A stretch of 55,433 nt of DNA from Bacteroidia bacterium (GCA_021740825.1 JAIOZA010000019.1:1-55433); one strand, 5' to 3'; shown: positions 38,747-48,416, numbered from the stretch's first letter. Translations and numbers: made by a program. The notes: generated by a model not told the origin, from the sequence alone.

Positions 38747-39757
38747 ATGAAAAAAACTATTACAAAATTAGCAGTGGCATTAAGTATTTTAACAACCGCA
38801 ACTCTTCAAGCTCAAACTATAGAAACATTTGATACCTACTCGTTATCTCCAAATTCATATTATCAAAATAATACCAGTGCCGATTTTGGCAACGGTGGAA
38901 CTACATTTCAGTATGGTTGGAACAGTATATGGAATGGATGGGAATCAGGAACTGCATATACTAATATGAATGATACCGTTAATGGAACTTACGCAAATTT
39001 ATATGGCTGTATTCCTGGCAACGCATTTAGCGGAAACAATTATGCTACCACGCAAAGTGGAGCTTTAGTTACATTTACAAATAATACAACGGCAGTTAGT
39101 GGTTTCTACATGACAAATACAACTTATGCATGGAAAACAATTAAAAGAGGAAATATGTTCTCAAGAAGATTTGGTGATACAACTGGCACCGGATCAGGAG
39201 TAAGTATTGCTCAAGGTCATTATCCTGATTGGTTTAAAATTTTAGTGAAAGGTTACAGAGGAGGCAATATGTTAACGGATAGTGTTGAATATTATTTAGC
39301 CGATTACAGAGCTGCCGGAACTGTTAATGATTACGTTATTAAAAATTGGCAATTCGTAAACTGTATTTCTTTAGGACAGGTAGATAGCATTCGTTTTGAA
39401 ATGAAATCTAGTGACAACTCATTTGGTTTTATGAATACTCCCGCTTTTTTTTCAATGGATAATTTTGTAACCGTGAGCACAGTTGGACTTGATGAATTAA
39501 CTAACCTATCAAAATTATCTTTATTTCCAAACCCTGCAAGCCAGAACGTGTTTTTAAATTATGAAGCGAAGCATGAAAGTGAAGTTTCCATTCACATTTT
39601 TGATGTTACAGGAAAAGAAATTCAAAATATACAAACTCAAGTATTAACAGGTAACAATAATCTGAAATTAAATACTGAAGCTTTAGAATCGGGAATTTAT
39701 TTCATTGAAATTGCAAATGAACATTATTCTAAAAAAATAAAGTTCATTAAATTATAA
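38747..39757 (+). CDS. DUF4465-like surface protein with T9SS tail
   Basis: A 336-residue exported protein (signal about 1-22, ending LQAQ). The body (about 25-235) matches the DUF4465 pattern: IETFDTYSLSPNSYYQNN, NGWESGTAYTNMNDTVNGTYANLYG, SGFYMTNTTYAWKTIKRGN, FKILVKGYRGG and SMDNFV. The C-terminal ~80 residues are a type-A T9SS sorting domain (LSLFPNPASQNVFL...GIYFIEIANEHYSKKIKFI). DUF4465 proteins are often found in cobalamin loci of Bacteroidota, so it may bind cobamide at the surface (inference). Confidence 0.85.
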   Translation: MKKTITKLAVALSILTTATLQAQTIETFDTYSLSPNSYYQNNTSADFGNGGTTFQYGWNSIWNGWESGTAYTNMNDTVNGTYANLYGCIPGNAFSGNNYATTQSGALVTFTNNTTAVSGFYMTNTTYAWKTIKRGNMFSRRFGDTTGTGSGVSIAQGHYPDWFKILVKGYRGGNMLTDSVEYYLADYRAAGTVNDYVIKNWQFVNCISLGQVDSIRFEMKSSDNSFGFMNTPAFFSMDNFVTVSTVGLDELTNLSKLSLFPNPASQNVFLNYEAKHESEVSIHIFDVTGKEIQNIQTQVLTGNNNLKLNTEALESGIYFIEIANEHYSKKIKFIKL

Positions 39758-39797
39758 TTGAATTTTATAATTAGATAATTAACGGATAACTACAACA

Positions 39798-40826
39798 ATG
39801 AAATTAGTATACTGCATAACTATAGTGTTTTTGTTAAGTTCTTGCGTAAAAGATAAACCTCAGGATCCTATAAAAACAGCAGTTTCAATTAATTCAGATA
39901 ACAAAGTATTAGTAATTAATGAAGGCCTCTATCCCACAGGAAATGGTTCTATTTCTTTGTATGATAGCAAGAATAATAATGTAGTTACTGATATTTACTT
40001 GCAACAAAATAATGCCTATTTAGGAAATGTAGTTCAAAGCGTTACAAAGCATAATAACAATTATTATATTGTTGTCAATAATTCAAATAAAATAGTAGTT
40101 GTTAATCCAGCCGACTTTGTTAAAAAAGCTACAATAAGCGGCTTTAATTCGCCACGCTATTTGCTACCTATAACTTATAATAAAGCGTATGTAAGTGATT
40201 TATATGCTAATTCAATTCAGATAGTAGATTTAAATAATAACACAATTTCCGGCTCAATAACCTGTATGAAAGGAACTCAGGAAATGGCTCTTATTTATAA
40301 CAAAGCCTTTATCACAAATGATAATTCAAATTATTGTTATGTTGTTAATACAACAAATGATGTGATGACGGATAGTATTAATATCGGCAAAGGCGCCTCT
40401 AGTATTGCCATTGATAAAAACTCTAAAGTATGGGTTTTAACTAGCGGAAATTCTGCAGCAGCGCAAGTAGGGAAATTAGTTCGAATTAACCCAATTACAT
40501 TACAAATTGAACTAAGTTTAAATTTTAATGCTGGAGAAAATCCAAATAGATTATGCTTTAATAAAACAAGAGATACCCTATATTATTTAAATAATGGAGT
40601 GCACCAATTTTTAATATCATCAACTAGTTTACCATCAAATCCATTAATAAATAAGGGATCAAAAACATATTATGGTTTAGGAATTAATCCAAAAGATTAC
40701 ACTATTTATGTGGCAGATGCCATTGATTATCTTCAAAAATCTACCATCGAAATTTATAAACCAAATGGCAGTTTTTTATTAAACTTTAAAGCAGGAGATA
40801 TTTCAAATGGTTTTATGTTTGAATAA
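39798..40826 (+). CDS. Beta-propeller surface lipoprotein of the cobalamin locus
   Basis: A 342-residue lipoprotein (lipobox LLSSC, Cys16). The repeats VNVV..VNPADFVKKATISGFNSPRYL, NSIQIVDLNNNTISGSI, YNKAFITNDNSN and VVNTTNDVMTDSINIGKGASSIAID are YncE/DUF5074-type propeller blades. In gut Bacteroides, BtuG is a propeller lipoprotein that binds cobalamin very tightly on top of BtuB. The position here, third in a cobalamin-riboswitch unit, supports the same role (inference from context and fold). Confidence 0.8.
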   Translation: MKLVYCITIVFLLSSCVKDKPQDPIKTAVSINSDNKVLVINEGLYPTGNGSISLYDSKNNNVVTDIYLQQNNAYLGNVVQSVTKHNNNYYIVVNNSNKIVVVNPADFVKKATISGFNSPRYLLPITYNKAYVSDLYANSIQIVDLNNNTISGSITCMKGTQEMALIYNKAFITNDNSNYCYVVNTTNDVMTDSINIGKGASSIAIDKNSKVWVLTSGNSAAAQVGKLVRINPITLQIELSLNFNAGENPNRLCFNKTRDTLYYLNNGVHQFLISSTSLPSNPLINKGSKTYYGLGINPKDYTIYVADAIDYLQKSTIEIYKPNGSFLLNFKAGDISNGFMFE

Positions 40827-40954
40827 ATTCACTACAAGCATAAATTATTTTCAAATGCTCCTAAAAAATTAAGCTAAGGAAGTTATTTTTAATTAATGTC
40901 CTAAAATCAACCTCAATTTTATTTTATTTTGTTTACTTTGTATAAATTTTTACT

Positions 40955-42076
40955 TTGCAGATAGTAGTCAATACTCGCTTATTACTTCATAATAAATTAG
41001 ATGGCATTGGTTGGTTTAGTTACCAAACTTTAAAACGTATTACTCAAAATAATCCTGATGTTCATTTTGTTTTTTTATTTGATCGAGACTATAATGATGA
41101 ATTTATTTTTTCAGATAATATTACCCCTCTGGTAATTGGCCCACAGGCACGTCATCCATTTTTATATTATGCTTGGTTTCATTTATCTGTCAAAAATTTA
41201 TTAAATCGAATGAAACCTGATTTGTTTTTTTCTCCTGACGGTTTTTTATCTTTAGGCGCAAAATGCAAACAATTACCGGTTATTCACGATATCAATTTTC
41301 TCCATAATCCTAAAGATTTAAAACCTTTAACAAGTAAATATTATAATTATTTTTTTCCAAAATATGCTAAACTAGCAACTCGAATTGCGACGGTATCGGA
41401 ATATAGTAAAGCTGATATTTCAAAAAATTATCACATTGATAGTCATAAAATTGATTTGGTTTATAATGGAATAAATGATGGCTTTCAACCTCTTTCTCAA
41501 ATTGAGCAACAAATAACTAGAGAGAAATTTTCTCATGGCAAACCCTATTTTTTATTCGTAGGATCTCAAAGTCCCAGAAAAAACTTGAATCGTTTAATTG
41601 CAGCGTTTGATTTATTTAAAACACAAACGCAATCCGATTTTAAATTGGTTTTAGTTGGCGCTGTTTATTCGAGTGAGGGAGATGTGAAACGGATCATTGA
41701 TAAATCTAAATATAAAAATGATATTATTTTTACCGGAAGGCAACCACAAATTGAATTAGAGAAAATTATGGCTACTGCCTTTGCGTTAACTTTCGTCCCT
41801 TACTTTGAAGGTTTTGGAATTCCAATTATCGAAGCGCTTCAATGCCAAACACCTGTAATTTGCAGTAACACTACTAGTATGCCAGAAATTGCAGGAGATG
41901 CAGGATTACTTGTAAATCCATTTAAAGTAGAAAGCATATGCAATGGAATGATGGAACTATACAATAATCAAGCGACTCGGATGAAATTAATTGAGAATGG
42001 AAAAATTAGAAAGAACTTATTTTCTTGGGATAAATCGGCGGACCTGCTTTGGAACAGTATTACTAAAAGTTTATGA
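40955..42076 (+). CDS. GT4-like glycosyltransferase
   Basis: A 373-residue GT-B transferase. The N-terminal domain starts MQIVVNTRLLLHNKLDGIGWFSYQTL. The C-terminal domain (from about 195) holds FLFVGSQSPRKNLNRLIAAFDLF, FTGRQPQIELEKIMATAFALTFVPYFEGFGIPIIEALQC and TSMPEIAGDAGLLV, with the E-x7-E motif of family 4. The start is TTG at 40955, since the fold begins there. It overlaps the next gene by ATGA. A cell-wall or LPS sugar role is possible, but no cluster is seen. Confidence 0.88.
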   Translation: MQIVVNTRLLLHNKLDGIGWFSYQTLKRITQNNPDVHFVFLFDRDYNDEFIFSDNITPLVIGPQARHPFLYYAWFHLSVKNLLNRMKPDLFFSPDGFLSLGAKCKQLPVIHDINFLHNPKDLKPLTSKYYNYFFPKYAKLATRIATVSEYSKADISKNYHIDSHKIDLVYNGINDGFQPLSQIEQQITREKFSHGKPYFLFVGSQSPRKNLNRLIAAFDLFKTQTQSDFKLVLVGAVYSSEGDVKRIIDKSKYKNDIIFTGRQPQIELEKIMATAFALTFVPYFEGFGIPIIEALQCQTPVICSNTTSMPEIAGDAGLLVNPFKVESICNGMMELYNNQATRMKLIENGKIRKNLFSWDKSADLLWNSITKSL

Positions 42077-43545
42077 GTTCACCAATTAGCAAAACCGCTT
42101 TTATAAAAGCAGAGCAATGTTTAAAGCATTTCTATTTATACAAAAATCATCCCTACCTCAGAGATTCCTTATCTAGAGATAAACAATTTATATTTAAGCG
42201 TGGAACGGATGTGGGCATTTTTGCACAACAATTATTTCCAAATGGAATAGACGTTACTTTAAGTGAAAAACGTGATCAAGTGCTATTCGCACAAAAGACA
42301 ATAGATTTAATTGCGAGCGGAGTAAGTACAATTTACGAGGCTACTTTTATTTACAATGATTTACTAGTAATGGTAGATGTTTTGCATAAGCACGAAGATA
42401 AATGGATTGCATATGAAGTTAAAAGCTCTTTAAAAATTACCGATACATACGTTAAAGATGCCTGTTTTCAATACTATGTAATTAAGAATTGTTTGCCAAA
42501 TTTATTTGATTTTAATCTACTTACCCTAAATCCAAATTATATTTTAACTGGTGAATTAGAAATTAAGAAGTTATTTAAAACCACTTCTGTCATGAAAGAT
42601 GCCATAAAAAATAGTGATTATTTTGCTCATAAATCACAAATTGCAAAACTAACTTTAGAGCAAGGCAAAATACCTGATATTAAAATTGGGACGCATTGCT
42701 TTCAACCTTATGAATGTGATTTTTTAGGTACCTGCTGGAAAGATAGCAAAGAAACTAATTCTGTTTTAACATTAGGTAAATTAACCAAGCAGGAAATATT
42801 TGATTTGTATGACCAAAATATAAAACGTATTACTGATATTGATATTAACACGATTGCAAGTAAGGAAATTAAGATTCAAGTTAAAGCATCTATCGAACAA
42901 AAGGAACAATTTGATGTTTCAGAAATTTCAGCATTTACATCTAACATTAAACAACCAGCATGTAGTTTAGATATTGAAGTTTGGATGCCTGCAATTCCCT
43001 ACTACGAAGGAACAAAACCATTTCAGCAAATCCCCTTTTTATTTTCAATGATATATGAAGAGAATAACGAAATAAAAAACTATAGTTATTTTAAACCAAT
43101 AGAGGAAGATTTAAGAAAAGAATTTTTAGAAAAAATTTTATTTGTTACCAAAGATTTTCAATCTATTTTAATGTATGACAAATCCTTAGAAGAAACAGTT
43201 TTAAATCAATTGGCTGTGTTATATCCTGAATATTTAAAAGATATAAATAATTTTAAATCCAAAATAATTGACTTAGCAGAACCTATTAAAAAAGGAAATT
43301 ATTATCATCCTGATATGAAAGGCAATTTTACGTTAAAAAGTATTGCACCATTAGTGAATCAAGAAGCTGGATTTAATTCTTTAGATATTCAATCAGGCAT
43401 AAGTGCCATGTATATTTATGAAAGCCTATTAATTCAAAATGCCATTGAAGGTGAGCATATAAAACAACAATTAATAGAATATTGTGAAATGGATGCTTTA
43501 ATTACTTATCAATTATTGAATTTCTTTCAAAGTAAATTGAGTTGA
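42073..43545 (+). CDS. DUF2779 nuclease-fold protein
   Basis: A 490-residue protein of two fused nuclease folds. The N-terminal half resembles Cas4/AddB: cysteines 16, 209, 215 and 221 (AEQC, then HCFQPYECDFLGTC) could hold a 4Fe-4S cluster, and Asp102, Glu115 and Lys117 (MVDVL, YEVKSS) fit the PD-(D/E)XK site. The C-terminal half looks like a DEDD exonuclease: SLDIEVW (Asp300, Glu302) and EYCEMDALITYQ (Asp474). The ATG is within the ATGA overlap with the glycosyltransferase, a tight translational coupling. Its function is unknown; the family occurs near defence and repair genes elsewhere (established only as an association). Confidence 0.85.
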   Translation: MSSPISKTAFIKAEQCLKHFYLYKNHPYLRDSLSRDKQFIFKRGTDVGIFAQQLFPNGIDVTLSEKRDQVLFAQKTIDLIASGVSTIYEATFIYNDLLVMVDVLHKHEDKWIAYEVKSSLKITDTYVKDACFQYYVIKNCLPNLFDFNLLTLNPNYILTGELEIKKLFKTTSVMKDAIKNSDYFAHKSQIAKLTLEQGKIPDIKIGTHCFQPYECDFLGTCWKDSKETNSVLTLGKLTKQEIFDLYDQNIKRITDIDINTIASKEIKIQVKASIEQKEQFDVSEISAFTSNIKQPACSLDIEVWMPAIPYYEGTKPFQQIPFLFSMIYEENNEIKNYSYFKPIEEDLRKEFLEKILFVTKDFQSILMYDKSLEETVLNQLAVLYPEYLKDINNFKSKIIDLAEPIKKGNYYHPDMKGNFTLKSIAPLVNQEAGFNSLDIQSGISAMYIYESLLIQNAIEGEHIKQQLIEYCEMDALITYQLLNFFQSKLS

Positions 43546-43633
43546 CAATTTTTATTTTTTATTCGCCTTAAAGTTTTATTTATTATTACTTTTAGCACAC
43601 AGACTATATTGTCTTATATTTTATTTTATATAA

Positions 43634-44407
43634 ATGTCTAAACTTTCTATTCAAGACAAATTTCTTGATTTGTCTGACTACGGAAGGCTAATTGGAACTC
43701 GATTTGCTAATCTTTTAAAAGACACTCGGTTTACACCAATTCATGTGACATTGCTTTTTGGTGTTTCTGGATTATTAGCTTTAGTATTTATTTTAAAGCA
43801 ATCTTATTTTTTAGCTGCATTTTTTATTATTCTTAAATCTATCATAGATGCCGCCGATGGTGAACTAGCAAGGATAAAACATACACCATCCTATTCGGGC
43901 AGATATCTTGATAGTATTTTTGACATCATCCTAAATTTTTTATTTTTTATGGCTTTCTACTATGTTACTAAAACAAGTTTTATATTAACTCTAAGTTCTT
44001 TTATTTGCTTGCAATTGCAAGGCACTTTGTATAATTATTATTATGTTATTTTAAGAAATAAATCTGTAAATGGTGATTCAACAAGTAAAATTTTCGAATA
44101 CAAAACACCCAAAGCACTTCCTGGCGAAAGTCAAAAATCTGTCAATATTTTATTTACTATTTACATCATTGTTTATGGTGTATTTGATAAAACAATTCAT
44201 TATTTAGATAAAGACGCTTACAAGTGTCAAAAATTTCCTAATTGGTTTATGACCATGGTGTCAATTTTTGGTTTAGGATTTCAATTATTAATAATAGCTG
44301 TTATGTTATCTTGCAATTTGATTTCATTTATAATTCCATTTTTTATAATTTATAGTATTTTTATTTTTGTATTAATTTCAATTAGAAAGATATACCTCGC
44401 TGTTTAA
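43634..44407 (+). CDS. CDP-alcohol phosphatidyltransferase-family membrane enzyme
   Basis: A 257-residue integral membrane protein with about six segments. The diagnostic motif D-x2-D-G-x2-A-R-x8-G-x3-D-x3-D is complete (Asp72, Asp75-Gly76, Ala79-Arg80, Gly89, Asp93, Asp97). Family enzymes transfer a phosphoalcohol from a CDP-activated donor to make phospholipids or inositol lipids. The substrate cannot be read from the sequence. It lies 88 nt after the DUF2779 gene. Confidence 0.9.
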   Translation: MSKLSIQDKFLDLSDYGRLIGTRFANLLKDTRFTPIHVTLLFGVSGLLALVFILKQSYFLAAFFIILKSIIDAADGELARIKHTPSYSGRYLDSIFDIILNFLFFMAFYYVTKTSFILTLSSFICLQLQGTLYNYYYVILRNKSVNGDSTSKIFEYKTPKALPGESQKSVNILFTIYIIVYGVFDKTIHYLDKDAYKCQKFPNWFMTMVSIFGLGFQLLIIAVMLSCNLISFIIPFFIIYSIFIFVLISIRKIYLAV

Positions 44408-44444
44408 TTATTAGTGCAAAATAGTTTAACTTTATGCTACTAAT

Positions 44445-45527
44445 TTGAAATTAAAAGCGCTAATATTAATTTTATTTTTTCCAACTGTTTATTATACGCA
44501 GTTTAAAATTGACACTTCAAGAAATGTCAATTTCTTAGCAGTTCCCGTTTTATTCAAAACTCCAGAAACAGGCTGGGCTTATGGATTATCAGCTTCTGCC
44601 AACTTTAAAACATCATTTAAAAATGATTCACTTACTAGGATGTCGAGCGTTACTCTTTTAGGAATTTTCTCTGAACGGCAACAAAACATTCAAGGCCTAG
44701 ATGCCACGATTTATTTTCCAAAAGAAAAATATATTTTATACGTTCAAACATCCCATAGTTATTTTCCAGATAATTTTTGGGGTATTGGTCAAACTACAAA
44801 AAGCAGTGATTTAGAAAGATATGTTTTTGAGCAGTTTGTTATAAATCCACATTTAAAAAGAAAATTTTTTAAACATACTTTTTTTGGAATTCTAGCTGAT
44901 TATCAAAATGTATTTAAAATACAATATGCTCAGGGCGGATTAATGGATTACACCTCGTTTTATGGTAAGACTAATTATACTATTTCTGGCATTGGTTTAA
45001 CGGCAAGTTATGATAGGCGAAATTCTACATTTTGGCCAACACGAGGTGTTTTTTTGCAAACGCAATTCACCACTTACAATCAAGAAATTGCCTCAACCTA
45101 TTCATTTAATAAATGGATAGCTGAAATCAGATTATTTAAAAAAGTATTCAATAAACAGATTATTGCAGCACAGCTTTATAATTATTTTACTTTTGGCCAA
45201 ACACCTTATCGTTCAATGGCATCGCTTGGTGGTTCGGGCAATTTAAGAGGTTTTTATCAAGGTCGATTTAAAGATAATTCCATGTATTCCGCAATAGCTG
45301 AATATCGCGCTCATTTATTTTGGAGAATTAGCGCTTGCATATTTGGTGGAGTTGGCGATGTTTATAATAAACCCAAAAATATGAATACAAAATCACTAAA
45401 AGCAAGCTTTGGCGGAGGATTAAGATTATCAATTTTAGAAAAAGAAAAGTTGAATTTACGCGTGGACTATGGCTATTCGGATTACTATAATAAAGGTTTT
45501 TATTTTACTATTGGCGAGTGTTTTTAA
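44445..45527 (+). CDS. Omp85/BamA-type outer-membrane barrel protein
   Basis: A 360-residue protein with a signal peptide (about 1-18) and a C-terminal 16-strand-type barrel. The Omp85 signature SLGGSGNLRGFYQGRFKDN (about 265-283) and GIGLTASYDRRNSTFWPTRGVF are present. There are no POTRA repeats, so it is a barrel-only member of the surface-antigen group. The start is a TTG at 44445, as no ATG is in range. It is followed by the tandem Ddl fusion 126 nt later. Confidence 0.83.
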   Translation: MKLKALILILFFPTVYYTQFKIDTSRNVNFLAVPVLFKTPETGWAYGLSASANFKTSFKNDSLTRMSSVTLLGIFSERQQNIQGLDATIYFPKEKYILYVQTSHSYFPDNFWGIGQTTKSSDLERYVFEQFVINPHLKRKFFKHTFFGILADYQNVFKIQYAQGGLMDYTSFYGKTNYTISGIGLTASYDRRNSTFWPTRGVFLQTQFTTYNQEIASTYSFNKWIAEIRLFKKVFNKQIIAAQLYNYFTFGQTPYRSMASLGGSGNLRGFYQGRFKDNSMYSAIAEYRAHLFWRISACIFGGVGDVYNKPKNMNTKSLKASFGGGLRLSILEKEKLNLRVDYGYSDYYNKGFYFTIGECF

Positions 45528-45653
45528 TTCAATTTATTTAACATTCTTTAGTTCATAGTTTCTCGCCGTTAAACACAAAATTCATCCATCCTGCCTTAAC
45601 TTTAAGTCTTGATTAGCTAATTTCTAATCACTAATTACTTATCACTTTTTCAT

Positions 45654-48416
45654 ATGTCTAAAATTAAAGTTGGAATTCTGTTCGGCGGTCGTTCAAAGGA
45701 ACGCGAAATATCTTTTGCTGGTGGCAGAACTGTGTATGATAATTTAAATAAATCCATATTTGAAGCTATTCCTTTGCTTGTTGATTCGTTTGGAAATTTA
45801 GTTTTGTTAGATTGGAATTTTGTTTATAAAGGCACTATCAGAGATTTTTATCCTCCCGTTGAATTTATTCCAGCATCTAATTCTGATTTTCAATATTATG
45901 CTGAAAACCTTGGGGCACTTTCTGTTGAACAACAAAATGAGTTGATTTCTAAAATTGGAAAAAAAGTAGAAGTCAATCAATTATCCTCTTTAATAGATTT
46001 TGCTTTTTTAGCATTGCATGGGCCGTATGGCGAAGATGGGCGTATACAAGGTTTATTAGAGTATTTACATATACCATATTCTGGGAGTGGCATTTTACCA
46101 AGTGCTATTGGTATTGATAAAAGTGTGCAGAAAAAATTAATGTTAAATGCAGGATTTAATAGTCCCAATTATTTTACCATTGATAGAACTGATTGGATTA
46201 GTGGAAATGTAAATGGTGTTTGGGAAAAAGCAAAATCAGACATTGGTTTTCCAATGGTTATTAAACCGGCAAATCAAGGTTCGTCTATTGGTATTTCTAT
46301 TTTTAATGAAGATAGCAACCACAATTTTATGGCTTGTGTAGAGAAGGCTTTTTTTACTAAATGGTTGGATGCTACAGAGTGGGTAAAATTATCTGAAAGA
46401 GAAAAAATAGATTTTGTAAAACATGTATCAGACATCCGCGAAGGAATTGGAATGCCAATAAAGATTGATTTAAAGCAAGTCAATTCTAAGCTGTCACTTT
46501 CAGCGGAGTCGAAAAACGAGAACGAAGTAACTGAAATTTTCTACAATCAATATGAACTAATTTCTTTTCTAAATGAAAATTGTAATAAAGCAGAAGGTTT
46601 TGTTTTAGAAGCATTGGATGGTGAGAGCACAGTTATTATTGAGCAATTTATTGAAGGAAAAGAATTTTCATGTATTGTTTTAGAAGATACCGACACTCTC
46701 TCCTCTTTGGAGGGAAGGGGTGGGGCAGCTATTGCTTTACCTCCTACTGAAATAAGAAAAGGAAAAGAATTATTTGATTACCGTAGTAAATATTTACCAG
46801 GACTATCTCGTAAAATTACGCCAATAGAAGCTGAGGATAATCAAATTAACGCCATCAGAAAAGAGTGCGAACGTTTGTTTGCCGAATTATGTTTTGATGT
46901 ATATGCGCGTATTGATGGGTTTTTAAGCACAGATGGAAAAGTGTTTTTAAATGACCCAAATACAACTTCTGGTATGATGCCATCATCTTTTTTCTTTCAT
47001 CAGGCAGCCGAAATTGGATTAACACCTTCTCAATTTTTAACCTATATCATTCGCACATCTTTAAGTAAACGAATTAAAAATAGTAAAGGAGCCGCAGTTT
47101 ACGAACCGTTATTAAACAAGTTAGATTTATTTTTGCATAACGAAAAAAATGCAATTCATGCCAAAATTCCTGTAGCGGTTGTTTTAGGTGGCTATTCATC
47201 AGAGCGCCACATTTCAGTGGAGAGCGGCAGAAACATTTTTGAAAAATTAGCTTCCTCAGAAAAGTATCTTCCGATACCGGTATTTTTAACAGGTGATCAT
47301 GAACATCACTTAATGTATAAAATTCCTATCAATGCTTTATTAAAAGATAACGCCGATGATATTAAAGACAAAGTAAATAATTGGAAAATTCATCCGGTTG
47401 TAAAACAAATTATTACCGAATGTAAAACGATTACAGATAAATATGGTTCTCCGAATAATTTAATTGAACCAAGGCAATTAACTTATGCAGATTTAGCAAA
47501 AGAAGTTAAGCAAGTTTTTATTGCATTGCATGGCAGACCAGGAGAAGATGGAGCCATACAAGAACAATTAGAAAAAGTGGGATTAACTTATAATGGTTCA
47601 GGAAAAGAAAGTTCATCTATCACAATTGATAAGTATAGAACGAACGAAATTTTAATGAAGAATGGTTTTTTAGCAGCAAAACATTGTTTAATTACAAAAG
47701 AAGATTGGAAAAACAATAAAGAAAAAATTAAACAGTCGTTACAAAATGAATATGTGTATCCATTTATTGCAAAGCCTGTGGATGATGGTTGTAGCAGTGC
47801 AGTTAAAAAAATTAAAAACTTTGAAGAATTTGAAGCTTTTGCTACGTTAATATTTAGACCAACTGAAGAATTTGATAACAACGCTGCAGAAATTTTACAC
47901 ATAAAAGCAAAAGAAGAATTTCCGCAAAAACAGGTACTACTTGTTGAAGAATTAATCAGTAAAAATAATGCTAAGCATTTTTTAGAAATTACGGGCGGTA
48001 TGCTCACTCACATAAATGCAAATGGGCAAATTGAATACGAAGTGTTTGAGGCATCAGAAGCATTAGCTGAAGGTGATATTTTAAGTTTAGAAGAAAAGTT
48101 TTTAGCAGGCCAAGGACAAAACATTACTCCAGCAAGATATTCAAGAGATGAACAAGAAAGACAAATTATTTCTAATAAAGTAAAAGAGACATTAGGAGCT
48201 GCTGCAAAAGTTTTAAATATTTTAGGCTATTGCCGTATTGATGCATTTGTGCGAATTTTTGATTTAAATCATATTGAAGTTGTTTTTATTGAAGTAAATT
48301 CGTTGCCTGGTATGACGCCCGCAACATGTATTTATCATCAAGCAGCAATAAATGGATACAAACCTTATAAATTCATAGACAGTATTTTAGATTTTGGTGC
48401 AAAAAAAGCACTTTAG
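45654..48416 (+). CDS. Tandem D-Ala-D-Ala-ligase-like (ATP-grasp) fusion
   Basis: At 920 residues it is about 2.5 times a normal Ddl (~330) and carries two complete Ddl-like halves. Half 1 (about 1-480) has GILFGGRSKEREIS, LHGPYGEDGRIQG (121-133), KPANQGSSIG (204-213), ALPPTEIRKG and LNDPNTTSG (432-440), where the usual Glu of LNEINT is Asp. Half 2 (about 505-920) has VLGGYSSERHISVESG, LHGRPGEDG (625-633), an altered KPVDDGCSSAV (708-718) and a canonical FIEVNSLPGMTP (878-889). Each half looks partly changed at nucleotide- or metal-contact positions. Half 1 also carries two insertions rich in repeat sequence (279-291 and 347-358). Whether it makes D-Ala-D-Ala or another dipeptide-like bond is unknown. 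Confidence 0.88.
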   Translation: MSKIKVGILFGGRSKEREISFAGGRTVYDNLNKSIFEAIPLLVDSFGNLVLLDWNFVYKGTIRDFYPPVEFIPASNSDFQYYAENLGALSVEQQNELISKIGKKVEVNQLSSLIDFAFLALHGPYGEDGRIQGLLEYLHIPYSGSGILPSAIGIDKSVQKKLMLNAGFNSPNYFTIDRTDWISGNVNGVWEKAKSDIGFPMVIKPANQGSSIGISIFNEDSNHNFMACVEKAFFTKWLDATEWVKLSEREKIDFVKHVSDIREGIGMPIKIDLKQVNSKLSLSAESKNENEVTEIFYNQYELISFLNENCNKAEGFVLEALDGESTVIIEQFIEGKEFSCIVLEDTDTLSSLEGRGGAAIALPPTEIRKGKELFDYRSKYLPGLSRKITPIEAEDNQINAIRKECERLFAELCFDVYARIDGFLSTDGKVFLNDPNTTSGMMPSSFFFHQAAEIGLTPSQFLTYIIRTSLSKRIKNSKGAAVYEPLLNKLDLFLHNEKNAIHAKIPVAVVLGGYSSERHISVESGRNIFEKLASSEKYLPIPVFLTGDHEHHLMYKIPINALLKDNADDIKDKVNNWKIHPVVKQIITECKTITDKYGSPNNLIEPRQLTYADLAKEVKQVFIALHGRPGEDGAIQEQLEKVGLTYNGSGKESSSITIDKYRTNEILMKNGFLAAKHCLITKEDWKNNKEKIKQSLQNEYVYPFIAKPVDDGCSSAVKKIKNFEEFEAFATLIFRPTEEFDNNAAEILHIKAKEEFPQKQVLLVEELISKNNAKHFLEITGGMLTHINANGQIEYEVFEASEALAEGDILSLEEKFLAGQGQNITPARYSRDEQERQIISNKVKETLGAAAKVLNILGYCRIDAFVRIFDLNHIEVVFIEVNSLPGMTPATCIYHQAAINGYKPYKFIDSILDFGAKKAL
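46488..46531 (+). repeat. Repeat-like insertion within the Ddl-like gene (first)
   Basis: CTGTCACTTTCAGCGGAGTCG resembles the dispersed CGAGAACTGAC-type repeat seen at 49230-49260 and 53104-53316. It codes KLSLSAESKNENE in half 1, in a loop without known Ddl residues. Confidence 0.45.
46696..46725 (+). repeat. Palindromic repeat-like insertion within the Ddl-like gene (second)
   Basis: CTCTCTCCTCTTTGGAGGGA followed by AGGGGTG matches the style of dispersed Bacteroidota palindromic repeats. It codes LSSLEGRGG between VLEDTD and AAIALPPTE, where family members have a short turn. Confidence 0.55.
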
